NCBI GenBank assembly: GCA_910588685.1
Contig: CAJUPX010000001.1
Span: 72,367-136,366 of the forward strand
From: an uncultured Christensenellaceae bacterium
GTDB taxonomy: Bacteria; Bacillota; Clostridia; Christensenellales; Borkfalkiaceae
Length of the DNA stretch: 64,000 nucleotides
Reading direction: 5' to 3'
Made by a program: the position numbers and the translations under genes. Under the pieces are notes generated by a model, which made no database searches, was not told the origin of the DNA, and was given only the letters and a program-made list of their open reading frames with translations. This document shows positions 17,280-26,013 of the stretch, piece after piece. The first letter of the stretch is position 1. Every line of letters starts with the position of its first letter.

Positions 17280-19085
17280 TTATTCCAGAATTTTAAGCGA
17301 CGAGTTCATATCTGTTTTTACTATTTTTTTATACAGCAACCTGGTAGATATAAAACAGAACAGCATTGTAATAAGCGGCGACAGCAGCCACGTCCACCAG
17401 TTCATATCGGCAACCGCGCCGAAGTTTATGAACTTGAAAACAAAGTCTAAAAACAAAAACCCGAAAGGCAGACCCAGAACGGCGCCTATAAACGAAAGAA
17501 CGTATACCTCGCGATAGACGTATTCGCTTACCTCGCGGTCGGAATAGCCGAGCACCATAAGCGTGGCTATTTCTCTTGTACGCTCGCTGACGTTTATGTT
17601 GGTCAGATTATAAATAACAAGCGCGCACAAAACCGCGGAAAAGACTATAAGCGCAATCGAAATCGCCAGAATAGACTGCGCGTTGCCCACCTTTAAAACG
17701 CAGTCGGTAAGACCCATTCCCGCAAGCACGAGTATTGACGAGCCCATAACCGATACAACCGTCATAAGAAAACGGCTTTTAAATAAAAACACGTTGCGCA
17801 TAGTGGACTTGTGCTTGAAAGAGAGTCTGTTCCATACGGGTTTTATGCGCTCCATAAGTACTTTTTTACCAGTTTTGGGCGCTTTGGGCGTGAGAAGCCG
17901 GGCGGGCTTATGCCGTACTATGCTCATTCCCGCCGCAAATGTTAAAATAAGCGTTGCAAGCACTATTATACCGAGCGTTGAAAAATAATAAATGAAATTC
18001 GACGCCGCGGGAAAAGGCGGCATATCGTACTGTATACCAAACGCACAGTAAATTATATACGTCAACCATATTCCCCCGAACGAAGCGAGCAAGCCGCCGA
18101 TAACCGTACCCGCGAGCACGAACAGCAGATATTTGAATATTATAGATAAATTACCGTAGCCGAGCGTTTTTAAGCAGGCTATCTGCGCGCGCTCCTCGTC
18201 GAAAAGCCGCGACATAGTGCTGTAAACAACCAGCAGGGTTACAAGCAGAAAGAACACTACTATTATTATGCCTATCTGCCCGACCTTTTCGGCATACCGG
18301 TCCATTGCATAAAAGCCCTCGTTTTCAAAAATCGTTAAAACGCGCACGGCAGGCTCGCCGTTACCGTCAACGCCGAAGAGCCGCTCAATGCTTTCCGCAC
18401 TCTCCTTTACCTCCATTTCGTATCTTTCCGAAAAGTTTTTAAATGTTGAACGCTCGGGCAGAGCAATATATAAATCGTTTACCGTCAGGGGCGCGGAATT
18501 TATATAAACCACTTCTCCCAGATACTCGCCGTCGTAGCGGAAGCTGCGTTCTTTTGTGCGTAAAAGCAACATAGGATTTATGCAAATACCGCTTATTTTA
18601 AATTTCTGTTCTCCGCCCATAGGCAGGCTTACAGATACTTCGTTGCCTACTGAATTTTCTTTATAATCGTCCGTAGCGCGTTCAACAAGCACTTCGTCCG
18701 CCGCTTCGGGCAGTCTGCCTTCTATAATTTCAAGTTTATTTACGTTTGCGGCGTTAAGGTCGTAATTATAAATGCGCGTTATAACTCCCGTATCCTCGTT
18801 TTTGGTTTCGTATGTAAAGAGTTTTACAAGGTCGTACTGTTCGGAAAAACCGTCAAAATAAGACAGCTCGGACTGCGTAAAGCCCGTAGCCCTCGAACTT
18901 TTTACGTATAAGTCCGACATATTATGATTTTTATAATATTTATCGGACGCAACCTTAATTCTGCCGTCAACCTCGCCTATGCCCGACATAAAGCTGACGC
19001 TGACAAGCACGATTGCCGTTATCGTTATAAGACGCGCCAGGTGCTTTTTAAAAAGCCGCAAAGCGCATTTAACACCCGCTTTCAT
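17280..19085 (-). CDS. ABC transporter permease, FtsX/MacB type
   Basis: About 601 residues with two FtsX-like permease units. An N-terminal helix (about 15-35) is followed by a ~230-residue extracellular domain, three helices, a cytoplasmic linker (MSIVRHKPARLLTPKAP), a further helix, and a last group of helices including NINVSERTREIATLMVLGY, a typical FtsX motif. The preceding gene encodes the ATPase. I chose the ATG at 19,085 (TGATG overlap with the ATPase stop); GTG starts at 19,091 and 19,088 are possible. Probably exports a lipophilic compound, peptide or antimicrobial; substrate unknown. Confidence 0.88.
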   Translation of the reverse strand: MKAGVKCALRLFKKHLARLITITAIVLVSVSFMSGIGEVDGRIKVASDKYYKNHNMSDLYVKSSRATGFTQSELSYFDGFSEQYDLVKLFTYETKNEDTGVITRIYNYDLNAANVNKLEIIEGRLPEAADEVLVERATDDYKENSVGNEVSVSLPMGGEQKFKISGICINPMLLLRTKERSFRYDGEYLGEVVYINSAPLTVNDLYIALPERSTFKNFSERYEMEVKESAESIERLFGVDGNGEPAVRVLTIFENEGFYAMDRYAEKVGQIGIIIVVFFLLVTLLVVYSTMSRLFDEERAQIACLKTLGYGNLSIIFKYLLFVLAGTVIGGLLASFGGIWLTYIIYCAFGIQYDMPPFPAASNFIYYFSTLGIIVLATLILTFAAGMSIVRHKPARLLTPKAPKTGKKVLMERIKPVWNRLSFKHKSTMRNVFLFKSRFLMTVVSVMGSSILVLAGMGLTDCVLKVGNAQSILAISIALIVFSAVLCALVIYNLTNINVSERTREIATLMVLGYSDREVSEYVYREVYVLSFIGAVLGLPFGFLFLDFVFKFINFGAVADMNWWTWLLSPLITMLFCFISTRLLYKKIVKTDMNSSLKILE

Positions 19086-19786
19086 CACCACTCAATCTCC
19101 TCTATCGGTCTGGGATTTGCGTTTACCTCTATGCGCTCGATCGCGCCGTTTTTGATAAACACCACCTTATCCGCCATATCTTTTAGCGCCTGGTTGTGCG
19201 TTACCACAATTACGAGTTTACCATTCTTTTTGCAAACATCGTGCAGCAGTCTTAAAATATTTTTCCCGGTATTGTAGTCGAGCGCGCCCGTAGGTTCGTC
19301 GCAAAGAAGAAGCTTGGGATTTTTAGCAACCGCGCGGGCGATACTCACCCTCTGCTGCTCGCCGCCGGAGAGCTGCGCGGGGAAATTTTTTAAACGGTCG
19401 CCCAACCCCACTTCCTTTAAAACCTCTTCCGGATTAAGACTGTCGGGGCATATTTCGGTTGCGAGCTCCACGTTTTCGAGAGCGGTTAAATTAGGCATAA
19501 GATTGTAAAACTGGAATACAAATCCTATTTCGGTACGCCTGTAACGGCAAAGCTGTTTTTTGTTAAGTCCGGATACCGTTTTTCCGTTGAGGGTAATTCC
19601 GCCCGAGGTCACGCTGTCCATCCCGCCCAGAAGATTTAAAAGCGTTGTTTTTCCCGCGCCGCTCGGTCCGAGTATTACAACAAACTCGCCGTTGTCGAGA
19701 TTAAAGGACACATCCATAAGCGCGTGAAATGTTCCCGCCTTGCTTACGTAGTCTTTACAAACGTTTTCAAGTTGAAGTAATTGCAT
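19085..19786 (-). CDS. ABC transporter ATP-binding protein, MacB/LolD type
   Basis: A 233-residue ATPase. Walker A is GPSGAGKTTLLN, the signature is LSGGEQQRVSIARA, Walker B is LLLCDEPTGALD, the switch histidine is in VVTHNQ. LGGMDSVTSGGI and RRTEIGFVFQFYNLMPNLTALENVEL are typical of MacB/LolD-family ATPases that pair with FtsX-type permeases, like the one encoded next. GGGG lies upstream of the ATG. Confidence 0.93.
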   Translation of the reverse strand: MQLLQLENVCKDYVSKAGTFHALMDVSFNLDNGEFVVILGPSGAGKTTLLNLLGGMDSVTSGGITLNGKTVSGLNKKQLCRYRRTEIGFVFQFYNLMPNLTALENVELATEICPDSLNPEEVLKEVGLGDRLKNFPAQLSGGEQQRVSIARAVAKNPKLLLCDEPTGALDYNTGKNILRLLHDVCKKNGKLVIVVTHNQALKDMADKVVFIKNGAIERIEVNANPRPIEEIEW

Positions 19787-19922
19787 AAATACCCCCTATT
19801 TTAATTTCGTATCTATATTATATCATATAAATGTAAAATTTGCGAGATTTTAAGGAAAAATTTTTTATCATTTGCGTATACAAATCAAAAAAAAAACGTG
19901 GTATAATTATCCATAGAAAACA

Positions 19923-20287
19923 TTATGATGAGCGAACTCGGGCGCGAAACCGTTTCGGCGTACGCGGCGGCTAAGGGCGGGCTTAAAATGCTTACGCGCA
20001 ACATCTGCTCGGAATACGGCGAATACAACATTCAGTGCAACGGCATAGGCCCCGGCTATATAGCCACACCCCAGACGGCTCCGCTCCGCGAAAGACAGCC
20101 GGACGGCAGCCGCCATCCTTTCAATTCTTTTATTATTTCCAAAACGCCCGCCGGCAGATGGCTTGAAGCAGACGAGCTCTCCGGTCCCGCGGTGTTCCTC
20201 GCTTCCGACGCGTCCAACGCTGTAAACGGACATATTTTATACGTTGACGGCGGCATTCTCGCATACATCGGCAAACAGCCTAAATAA
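19923..20287 (+). pseudogene. 5'-truncated short-chain dehydrogenase (gluconate 5-dehydrogenase-like)
   Basis: About 120 residues matching the C-terminal half of SDR enzymes of the gluconate 5-dehydrogenase / KduD type. The catalytic Tyr-Lys pair is intact (SAYAAAKGG), as are NGIGPGYIATPQT and the C-terminal FLASDASNAVNGHILYVDGG. The N-terminal Rossmann fold, including the cofactor-binding glycine motif and the catalytic Ser strand, is absent: homology begins at MMSELGRETVSA, just inside AT-rich intergenic DNA with a TATAAT (about 19,901). A remnant after deletion or recombination; enzymatic function is not expected. Confidence 0.8.
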
Positions 20288-20313
20288 ATTTCAAGTGCAT
20301 ATATATAATCGTA

Positions 20314-20451
20314 ATGAACGAAAACAGCACATCCGTAAAACCCGATAAACAGCTTATAAACGAGTTTGCCCTCGGTATATACCGTGATTACCGCGACAAT
20401 CCGCGCGTTGATATACTTATGGAAAATACTTGTTTCAGCGCAGGCAAATGA
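20314..20451 (+). CDS. Possible 45-residue small protein coupled to the next gene
   Basis: A short frame beginning MNENSTSVKPDKQLINEFAL and ending ENTCFSAGK. Its stop overlaps the ATG of the transporter as ATGA, and base composition looks coding. No Shine-Dalgarno is seen; a TATAAT about five bases before the ATG would make it nearly leaderless. It may also be a remnant of a longer gene. I do not recognise it. Confidence 0.35.
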   Translation: MNENSTSVKPDKQLINEFALGIYRDYRDNPRVDILMENTCFSAGK

Positions 20452-21167
20452 ACGAATTATTACTTTTAGGCTCGGTTGTTCTAATTTTCGGAACGGCGAT
20501 TTTAGCATATTTTCTGTTCGGTAAAACGGGGCTTTACTGCGTTTCGGTACTTGCTACGGCGTTTGCAAACGTAGAAGCCGCAATACTTGTAAAGGCGTTC
20601 GGTATGGAGCAGACTCTGGGAAACGTACTTTTTGCGGTAACCTTTCTTATAACCGATATCTTATCGGAGTGCGAGGGCAAAAAAGAGGCGAATAAAGCCG
20701 TAATGCTCGGCATTTTCACCTCTGTATTTTTCCTTATTCTGAGCCAGAGCTGGCTTTTGTACACGCCGTCGGAGAACGACACTGCGATGTCAGCCGTAAA
20801 AGGCGTATTTTCAAATACGCCGAGGCTTATTTTCGCCTCGCTTACGGTTTATGCCGTCAGCCAGTTTTTCGACGTATGGCTGTACCACAAATGGTGGAAA
20901 TTAACCGAAAAGAAATTCGGCGACAAAAAGAAATTTTTATGGCTGAGAAATAACGGCTCAACTCTTTTCAGCCAGCTTGTCAACAGCAGTCTCTTTACCG
21001 CTATCGCGTTTGCCGGTACTTACGATTTTTCTACGCTCGTATCTATTTTCGGCTCAACATATATGATATTTATTTTTACGACGCTGCTCGACACTCCCGC
21101 CCTGTATCTCGCAAGGTATATACACGGTAAAAAACAGTTGCGCGAAATAAAGTTAAAATCCCGATAA
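20448..21167 (+). CDS. Queuosine precursor transporter (YhhQ/VUT family)
   Basis: A 239-residue membrane protein with about six helices. It contains the family hallmarks FLITDILSECEGKKEANKAV (TDxLxExxGxxxA) and the C-terminal NNGSTLFSQLVNSSLFTAIAFAG. Members import queuosine precursors such as preQ0/preQ1 or queuine for tRNA modification. Start ATG 20,448 chosen for fit to the family; the frame is open from a TTG at 20,430. No preQ1 riboswitch was recognised upstream. Followed by a strong terminator. Confidence 0.85.
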   Translation: MNELLLLGSVVLIFGTAILAYFLFGKTGLYCVSVLATAFANVEAAILVKAFGMEQTLGNVLFAVTFLITDILSECEGKKEANKAVMLGIFTSVFFLILSQSWLLYTPSENDTAMSAVKGVFSNTPRLIFASLTVYAVSQFFDVWLYHKWWKLTEKKFGDKKKFLWLRNNGSTLFSQLVNSSLFTAIAFAGTYDFSTLVSIFGSTYMIFIFTTLLDTPALYLARYIHGKKQLREIKLKSR

Positions 21168-21177
21168 TAAAAAACTT

Positions 21178-21205
21178 ACCGCGGAAGCAATATTGCTTCC
21201 GCGGT
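21178..21205. terminator. Intrinsic terminator, perfect 28-bp palindrome
   Basis: ACCGCGGAAGCAAT followed by its exact complement, flanked by A-rich and T-rich runs. It sits between two convergent genes and probably ends transcripts from both sides. Confidence 0.88.
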
Positions 21206-21210
21206 TTTGT

Positions 21211-21564
21211 TTACTTTTTATCTTCGGCGCTATCCGCGGCGTTCTCCTTAGGCGCGCCGCCCGATATTCCCACCGCGTTGCTTACAGGCATAGAAAACGC
21301 AATGCCGTGCCCGTCGGTTTTAAGTCCCGCCGACCTGTAAAGCGCGTGCAAAACGTTATCCTTTATTTCGGCGGGAACTATTATCATAACTATTTCCTTG
21401 TCGGGCTGAATAGAAATGTGGAAATACTCCTCCGCCTCTTTATTAGCCGTGCCGCGGGCGTGAATTACCGTGCCGCCGCGCGCGCCGACTTCCTTTGCCG
21501 CGTCCATAACCATTTCGGAAAAGCCCGCGTTGATTATACAAAATATAAGTTCGTATTTATCCAT
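21211..21564 (-). CDS. PII-like regulatory protein
   Basis: 117 residues with the PII (GlnB-like) ferredoxin-like pattern: YELIFCIINAGFSEMVMDAAKEVG, GARGGTVIHARG (T-loop base region), IVMIIVPAEIKDNVLHAL and the C-terminal strand. GTANKEAEEYFHISIQPDKE replaces the classical T-loop, so it is not a canonical GlnB with uridylylation Tyr51. It is the last of three reverse-strand genes beginning with a DUF1538 membrane protein, and probably regulates that transporter in response to a nucleotide or metabolite (inference). Confidence 0.8.
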   Translation of the reverse strand: MDKYELIFCIINAGFSEMVMDAAKEVGARGGTVIHARGTANKEAEEYFHISIQPDKEIVMIIVPAEIKDNVLHALYRSAGLKTDGHGIAFSMPVSNAVGISGGAPKENAADSAEDKK

Positions 21565-22047
21565 TTATTTATTCTCCCCTAACGCCCTGTTACTGCTCAG
21601 AAATCCGTAAATCAGTTTGCCTATAACGCTGTCGATAGGAACGGTGCAGGCAACGCCCTTGCCGTCTTTAATGGTTTTAAACTTCCATTCGAGCGCACGG
21701 ATTACAGGTATTGTTCTGCTCCGGCGGATTACGCTGAATATAACCGCTTTTTCGTTATCTGTAAGCCCTAAAAGCCTTTTTGTAGACGCGTCCGCCGTAC
21801 CTACGGCAAGCGCGGTTACCTGCATATTGCACTCAAACGACTGGATTAAATCCAAATAATATTCGGCTTTTTGCCTGTTTACGATAGTTATTAGCAGTTC
21901 GAGCCCGTCCGAAACCTTGTTTGCCGGCAACGCGGATACTTTTTGGGTTACAGCCTTTAATTTCCGTTTGACGGCGGTTACCCGAGTTTTGCTTTTTTCT
22001 TTTAGTTTTTCGGCTTTTTCAGAAATTTTACCGCTTTTTTCCGGCAT
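21565..22047 (-). CDS. Second PII-like protein with basic N-terminal tail
   Basis: 160 residues. The first ~50 are lysine-rich and probably coiled or disordered (SEKAEKLKEKSKTRV). The rest follows a PII-like pattern: GLELLITIVNRQKAEYYLDLIQSFECNMQVTALAVGTA at the start, EKAVIFSVIRRSRTIPVIRALEWKF in the middle, and KGVACTVPIDSVIG at the end. It directly abuts the other PII-like gene (one base gap). AAGGAGG lies about eight bases upstream of the ATG. Family assignment is by pattern and context. Confidence 0.7.
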   Translation of the reverse strand: MPEKSGKISEKAEKLKEKSKTRVTAVKRKLKAVTQKVSALPANKVSDGLELLITIVNRQKAEYYLDLIQSFECNMQVTALAVGTADASTKRLLGLTDNEKAVIFSVIRRSRTIPVIRALEWKFKTIKDGKGVACTVPIDSVIGKLIYGFLSSNRALGENK

Positions 22048-22059
22048 AGCTCCGCCTCC

Positions 22060-23616
22060 TTACGAAAAATAAATTATCTGTTCGTCGTCCGCAGACAAAA
22101 TGCGCTTCATTATAATCTTCTGGCGGACTTTTTCTGACATTACGGCTTTAAAACCGAGCGCCTGTATTGTTATAAGCGGCATCATAGCGACAAGCGCGAC
22201 AACGCCGAACGCAAAACCGTAAATACTGTATTCGTCAAGCACGGTTGCGCACGCGCCGATAACGAGCGGCAGAATAAAGCTCGAGGTCAGCGGTCCGCTT
22301 GCTACGCCGCCCGAGTCGAACGCTATCGCCGTGTATATTTTAGGTACGAAAAAGGACAGCCCGAGCGATATGAGATAGCCCGGAATAAGAATGTAAAGAA
22401 TGGAAAATTTAAAAATCATCCTTATCATTGCAAGCCCTATCGAAATGCCGACCGCTACGGAGAGCGCAACGAGCATTTCTATTTTTTTAACGCCGCCGCC
22501 GGTAACGCCCTCTACCTGTTTGTTGAGTACGTGAACGGCTGGTTCCGCAAGCACTACCACCATTCCGAGCACAAAGCCGAAAACGACGAGCACGGCGGGG
22601 TGTTCCGCAAGTTGCAAACCGAGCTTAAAGCCGACCGGCATAAACCCCACGGTTACGGCAACCAAAAATATTACGAGTCCGAGAAAAGTGTAAATTATCC
22701 CCACGCCTATCTGCAACAGCTTTTGTTTGGGGAGTTTAAGCACTAAAAACTGCAATATTATAAAAAACAGCACTACGAGCCCGAGCGCGGTTATTACCTC
22801 GGTTATTTTGTCGAATATCAGTTCGCCGAAATTACCGCCGAGATATTCGGTTATTGAGTACTGCGTAAAATCGTATGCGCCGAGGTCGCCCTTGGTTGAT
22901 ATACTTAAAAGCATTACCGCAATTATAGGACCTATAGAGCACATCGCGATAAGTCCGAAGCTGTTCTCGTTTGCGTTTCTGCCGCCTATCGTGCTTGAAA
23001 TACCAACGCCCAAAGCCATTATAAATGGTACGGTTATGGGACCGGTGGTTACGCCGCCCGCGTCAAAACCAAGCGGCAAAAGCCCCGACTTTCCGTTTTC
23101 GAGCAATATAGCGCACACCGCGAAGAGCATCATATAAAAGAACATCAGAAGAGTTGAAAGATCTTTTTTGAACGCTATTTTAACAACAGCCAAAACGAGG
23201 AAAATTCCCACTCCGAGTCCGACCGTTACCGTGAGCAGGATTTTACCAGCAGTTTCGCCGCCGGGCATTATTTCCTTTACCTGGTTTGCAAGCACCGAGA
23301 GGTCGGGCTCGGCTACGGTTATAAGCACGCCCATTACAAAGCAGACTAATATTAATACGGATAATTTTTTGGATTTGGTGAGTCCTGCGCCGACGTGTTC
23401 GCCCATAGGAGTCATAGCAAGGTCCGCGCCGAGGTTAAAAAGCCCTATGCCGAGAATGAGTAAAACGGCGGATACCGCAAAAGACACAATTTCCACCGTT
23501 TCAAGATGTACCAGCCCCGTTAAAGGTCCGGTCAACGCCAACACCAGCACTATGACCGTTACAGGCAGCACCGATATGAGCGACTCTTTAAGTTTTTTCA
23601 GCAGTATTTTAGCCAT
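22060..23616 (-). CDS. DUF1538 membrane protein, putative transporter
   Basis: A 518-residue polytopic protein with an internal duplication. Each half has a VAEPxxxVLxxQV motif (AEPDLSVLANQV; AEPAVHVLNKQVE) and an FDxGGVxxGPxTxxFIxxLxxG motif (FDAGGVTTGPITVPFIMALG; FDSGGVASGPLTSSFILPLV). These are the DUF1538 hallmarks. Repeated re-entrant-like glycine motifs suggest a carrier, substrate unknown. Genes for two PII-like proteins follow at 12 and 1 bases, a context reported widely for this family as I recall. Confidence 0.85.
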   Translation of the reverse strand: MAKILLKKLKESLISVLPVTVIVLVLALTGPLTGLVHLETVEIVSFAVSAVLLILGIGLFNLGADLAMTPMGEHVGAGLTKSKKLSVLILVCFVMGVLITVAEPDLSVLANQVKEIMPGGETAGKILLTVTVGLGVGIFLVLAVVKIAFKKDLSTLLMFFYMMLFAVCAILLENGKSGLLPLGFDAGGVTTGPITVPFIMALGVGISSTIGGRNANENSFGLIAMCSIGPIIAVMLLSISTKGDLGAYDFTQYSITEYLGGNFGELIFDKITEVITALGLVVLFFIILQFLVLKLPKQKLLQIGVGIIYTFLGLVIFLVAVTVGFMPVGFKLGLQLAEHPAVLVVFGFVLGMVVVLAEPAVHVLNKQVEGVTGGGVKKIEMLVALSVAVGISIGLAMIRMIFKFSILYILIPGYLISLGLSFFVPKIYTAIAFDSGGVASGPLTSSFILPLVIGACATVLDEYSIYGFAFGVVALVAMMPLITIQALGFKAVMSEKVRQKIIMKRILSADDEQIIYFS

Positions 23617-23645
23617 ATACTCCTCTTAATTTCATTTTGGCTAAT

Positions 23646-24929
23646 TCAGGCGTTTTTTTGATTTTTTATCATCAGTTTTATTATTTCTTCGTCGGTCTGG
23701 CGCATACCGACGCGCGCAAGGTCGCAGACGTTATCAATAGTATTTTCCACGCCGTCCTCTAAAATTCCGTCGCCGCCGCAGAAATTGCATTTATTGCGCG
23801 CCATTTCAAAGCCCATAAGCCCCGACTCAACAGCCGTTGCTATTTTAGCCGCGCAGCTCGATTTTGCGCCGTCGCATATTAATCCCGAATCAATTGCGAG
23901 CGCGTTTGTCACGGTATCGGATATTTCATTAAGCCCGCCGCCGTGCAGATAACAAATACCCGCGCCCGCGCCGCAGCCCGCGCTCACCGCGCCGCAATAC
24001 GCGGAAAGTCTGCCTATGCCTGTTTTTAAATGTATGGTTATTAGGTTGGAAACAACGAGAGCGCGTATAAGCTTTTCGCGCGGGGCTTTAAGCTCTTTTG
24101 CATAAACTATTACGGGCAAAGACGTTGTCATTCCCTGGTTGCCGCTGCCGGATACTATAACCACGGGGAGCGAGCAGCCGTTCATACGCGCGTCAGAACC
24201 GGCTGCGGCGGTGGCTTTGGCGAGGTTGTGCACGCCGCATCCGAACGCCGACAAAATTGTTTTGCCTATACGCGCACCGTAGTCGTTTTTAAGCCCCTCG
24301 GCGGCGATTGCCGAGTTATATTCTATCTGGCGGGAAATAACCTCTTCCACGTCGGATATATCAACGCAGTCGGCAAACTCGGCTATTCCGCGGACGGTAA
24401 GCGTCTTACGGTTTGCGCATACGGTGCAGTCGTCGTTGTCAACCGTGCAGTCTATTATTACGTTGCCGTCTTTTTCAAGGTGCACAACGTTGGTATGATG
24501 CCCCGCTATTCTGACAAAAGAATAGCTTAAACCGGCATATACCCTTAGGGCAATGTCAAAAATACAGCCCGAATGCGTTTGCGATAAAGTGAAGCGGGTA
24601 TTTTGCATATACTCCGTTATACGCGGTCTGTCTGCGGGCGTTACGGACGATATTACTTCAAGCTTACGCTTTGCGTCGCCCGCGACTATACCTGCCGCCG
24701 CGGCTGCGTTTACGCCTTTCATACCGCCGGTGTTAGGCACTATTACGCCTTTTACGTTTTTGAGTATATTGCCGCTGACAGAAATTTCCACCCTGTCCGG
24801 CAGCGCGCCGAGAGTGTCACGGGCGAGAGCTGCGGCATAAGCTACGGCAATAGGTTCGGTACACCCCATTGCGGGCAGGAGCTCTTCTTTTAATATACTT
24901 ACGTAATTTTGGTAAATAGTCTTATCCAT
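23646..24929 (-). CDS. cyuA: L-cysteine desulfidase / serine dehydratase alpha-like
   Basis: A protein of about 427 residues of the UPF0597/CdsB family, Fe-S enzymes that release sulfide, ammonia and pyruvate from L-cysteine. Seen: PAMGCTEPIAVAYAAA near the N-terminus (cluster cysteine), GSGNQGMTTSLPVIVYA mid-protein, and the C-terminal CNFCGGDGI with further cluster cysteines. I use the ATG at 24,929 (MDKTIYQNY); the open frame extends 23 codons further into AT-rich intergenic sequence. Monocistronic as far as can be seen. Confidence 0.88.
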   Translation of the reverse strand: MDKTIYQNYVSILKEELLPAMGCTEPIAVAYAAALARDTLGALPDRVEISVSGNILKNVKGVIVPNTGGMKGVNAAAAAGIVAGDAKRKLEVISSVTPADRPRITEYMQNTRFTLSQTHSGCIFDIALRVYAGLSYSFVRIAGHHTNVVHLEKDGNVIIDCTVDNDDCTVCANRKTLTVRGIAEFADCVDISDVEEVISRQIEYNSAIAAEGLKNDYGARIGKTILSAFGCGVHNLAKATAAAGSDARMNGCSLPVVIVSGSGNQGMTTSLPVIVYAKELKAPREKLIRALVVSNLITIHLKTGIGRLSAYCGAVSAGCGAGAGICYLHGGGLNEISDTVTNALAIDSGLICDGAKSSCAAKIATAVESGLMGFEMARNKCNFCGGDGILEDGVENTIDNVCDLARVGMRQTDEEIIKLMIKNQKNA

Positions 24930-25026
24930 AGTAATATGCCGTCTTTTCGCGTTAATAATCGTGTTTTGTATTATAACATTTATTTTCAAAAATTTCAATA
25001 TAAATTAATACATTTTAATAAATGAG

Positions 25027-25055
25027 TTGCAAATTTTAAAAAAAGCTGTTATACT
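25027..25055 (+). promoter_or_regulatory. Sigma-A promoter of the tRNA pair
   Basis: TTGCAA (25,027-25,032), 17-bp spacer, TATACT (25,050-25,055), placed 11 bases before tRNA-Val. Close to consensus. Confidence 0.8.
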
Positions 25056-25066
25056 GTAAGCGTTTC

Positions 25067-25143
25067 GGGGGCATAGCTCAGTTGGTCAGAGCGTTTGCTT
25101 GACATGCAAAAGGTCGATGGTTCGAGCCCATTTGCTCCCACCA
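25067..25143 (+). tRNA. tRNA-Val (GAC)
   Basis: Full cloverleaf: acceptor GGGGGCA/TGCTCCC with one G-T pair, D-arm AGCTCAGTTGGTCAGAGC, anticodon stem TTTGC/GCAAA with loop TTGACAT (anticodon GAC, reads GUC), T-arm with TTCGAGC, discriminator A and encoded CCA. It is 77 nt and is followed 23 bases later by tRNA-Ala. Confidence 0.95.
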
Positions 25144-25166
25144 CAATTGCCCGCGGGCAAATTTAA

Positions 25167-25242
25167 GGGGATATAGCACAGTTGGTAGCGCGATACGTTC
25201 GCAACGTATAGGTCGCCGGTTCGAACCCGGCTATCTCCACCA
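25167..25242 (+). tRNA. tRNA-Ala (CGC)
   Basis: Cloverleaf with acceptor GGGGATA/TATCTCC containing the G3-U70 pair that marks alanine tRNAs, anticodon stem ATACG/CGTAT and loop TTCGCAA (anticodon CGC, reads GCG), T-arm GCCGG/CCGGC, encoded CCA. 76 nt. Its last bases are repeated 615 bp downstream, which suggests an insertion at the 3' end. Confidence 0.95.
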
Positions 25243-25862
25243 ATAGCAACCTAAAACGAACCACTTTTTGTGATAGTTTAGTTTGCTTTTTTATTTAATA
25301 AAAAACTTATGAGGAAATTATGAATTTATCCAAAGAAGTTAAAAGAAAAATTTTTATTTCTTTTTGCATTTTCATAATAGTTGTTTCACTTGTCTTAAAT
25401 ATAGTCCTTTTATCTACTAATATTTTTAAAGGCAAATACAACGCAAAAAAATCAGATGGAAATACTACGACAATAATCTTTTATGATAATACATATTCAA
25501 TGGGAAGTCGTAATGGATTTTTTCTTTATCAAAAATTGTCGGATTACAACCAAAGTCCTACAAATATGACTCTTGAAAAAGATTGCATAGTATTATTAGG
25601 TACAACAACTTGGGAATCAGATACATACTATCTTTATCGAAATAGTGTTTTTCATCTTTCTTATGCCGGACGAGGCGTCTCATCTATAAAAGATATGAAT
25701 TTTTATTGCCCAACCGCTATTTTTTTACAAGTTCTTTATCTTTTGTTAATTCTTTCGGCTATAGTTTTATTAGCATTAATTCTAAGTAAAAAAATATTAT
25801 GTAATGAACAAAAAGTGAATAGCTAAAAATTCGTTTTAGGTTACTACCGCTCCACCAATAGC
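25235..25862. mobile_element. Possible small insertion at the tRNA-Ala 3' end
   Basis: A 13-bp perfect direct repeat, CTCCACCAATAGC, occurs at 25,235-25,247 (tRNA 3' end) and 25,850-25,862. Between the copies, AACCTAAAACGAA (25,248-25,260) is matched by its exact inverse at 25,830-25,842. The enclosed DNA is AT-rich compared with its neighbours and carries one membrane-protein gene. No integrase or transposase is present, so it would be non-autonomous or decayed. The second repeat could alternatively be the remnant of another tRNA gene. Confidence 0.55.
25320..25826 (+). CDS. Hypothetical two-helix membrane protein
   Basis: 168 residues, not recognised. A transmembrane helix lies at about residues 10-32 and another at about 137-160. 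Between them is a probably extracytoplasmic region rich in Thr, Tyr and Asn (for example TTTIIFYDNTYSMGSRNGFF). A GAGG site precedes the ATG. AT-rich codon use (many TTT, ATA, AAA) differs from surrounding chromosomal genes. It is the only gene inside the repeat-bounded segment following tRNA-Ala. Confidence 0.65.
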   Translation: MNLSKEVKRKIFISFCIFIIVVSLVLNIVLLSTNIFKGKYNAKKSDGNTTTIIFYDNTYSMGSRNGFFLYQKLSDYNQSPTNMTLEKDCIVLLGTTTWESDTYYLYRNSVFHLSYAGRGVSSIKDMNFYCPTAIFLQVLYLLLILSAIVLLALILSKKILCNEQKVNS

Positions 25863-26013
25863 GTTAAAGTTTGAACACCTAAAAACGGAATACATTTTTG
25901 TGAAAGGTGTCGTGGGCTTTATCGCATACCAGTAAAAGAAAAAGCGCAGGGCAAACAACCTTGTGATTTTTCTATGCCGCCGGCAATAATTTAGACCTTA
26001 GAGAAAATTTACA

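Noticed and set aside
20288..20447. preQ1 riboswitch before the queuosine-precursor transporter
   Set aside because: No C-rich loop and A-rich tail arrangement of the short aptamer was found.
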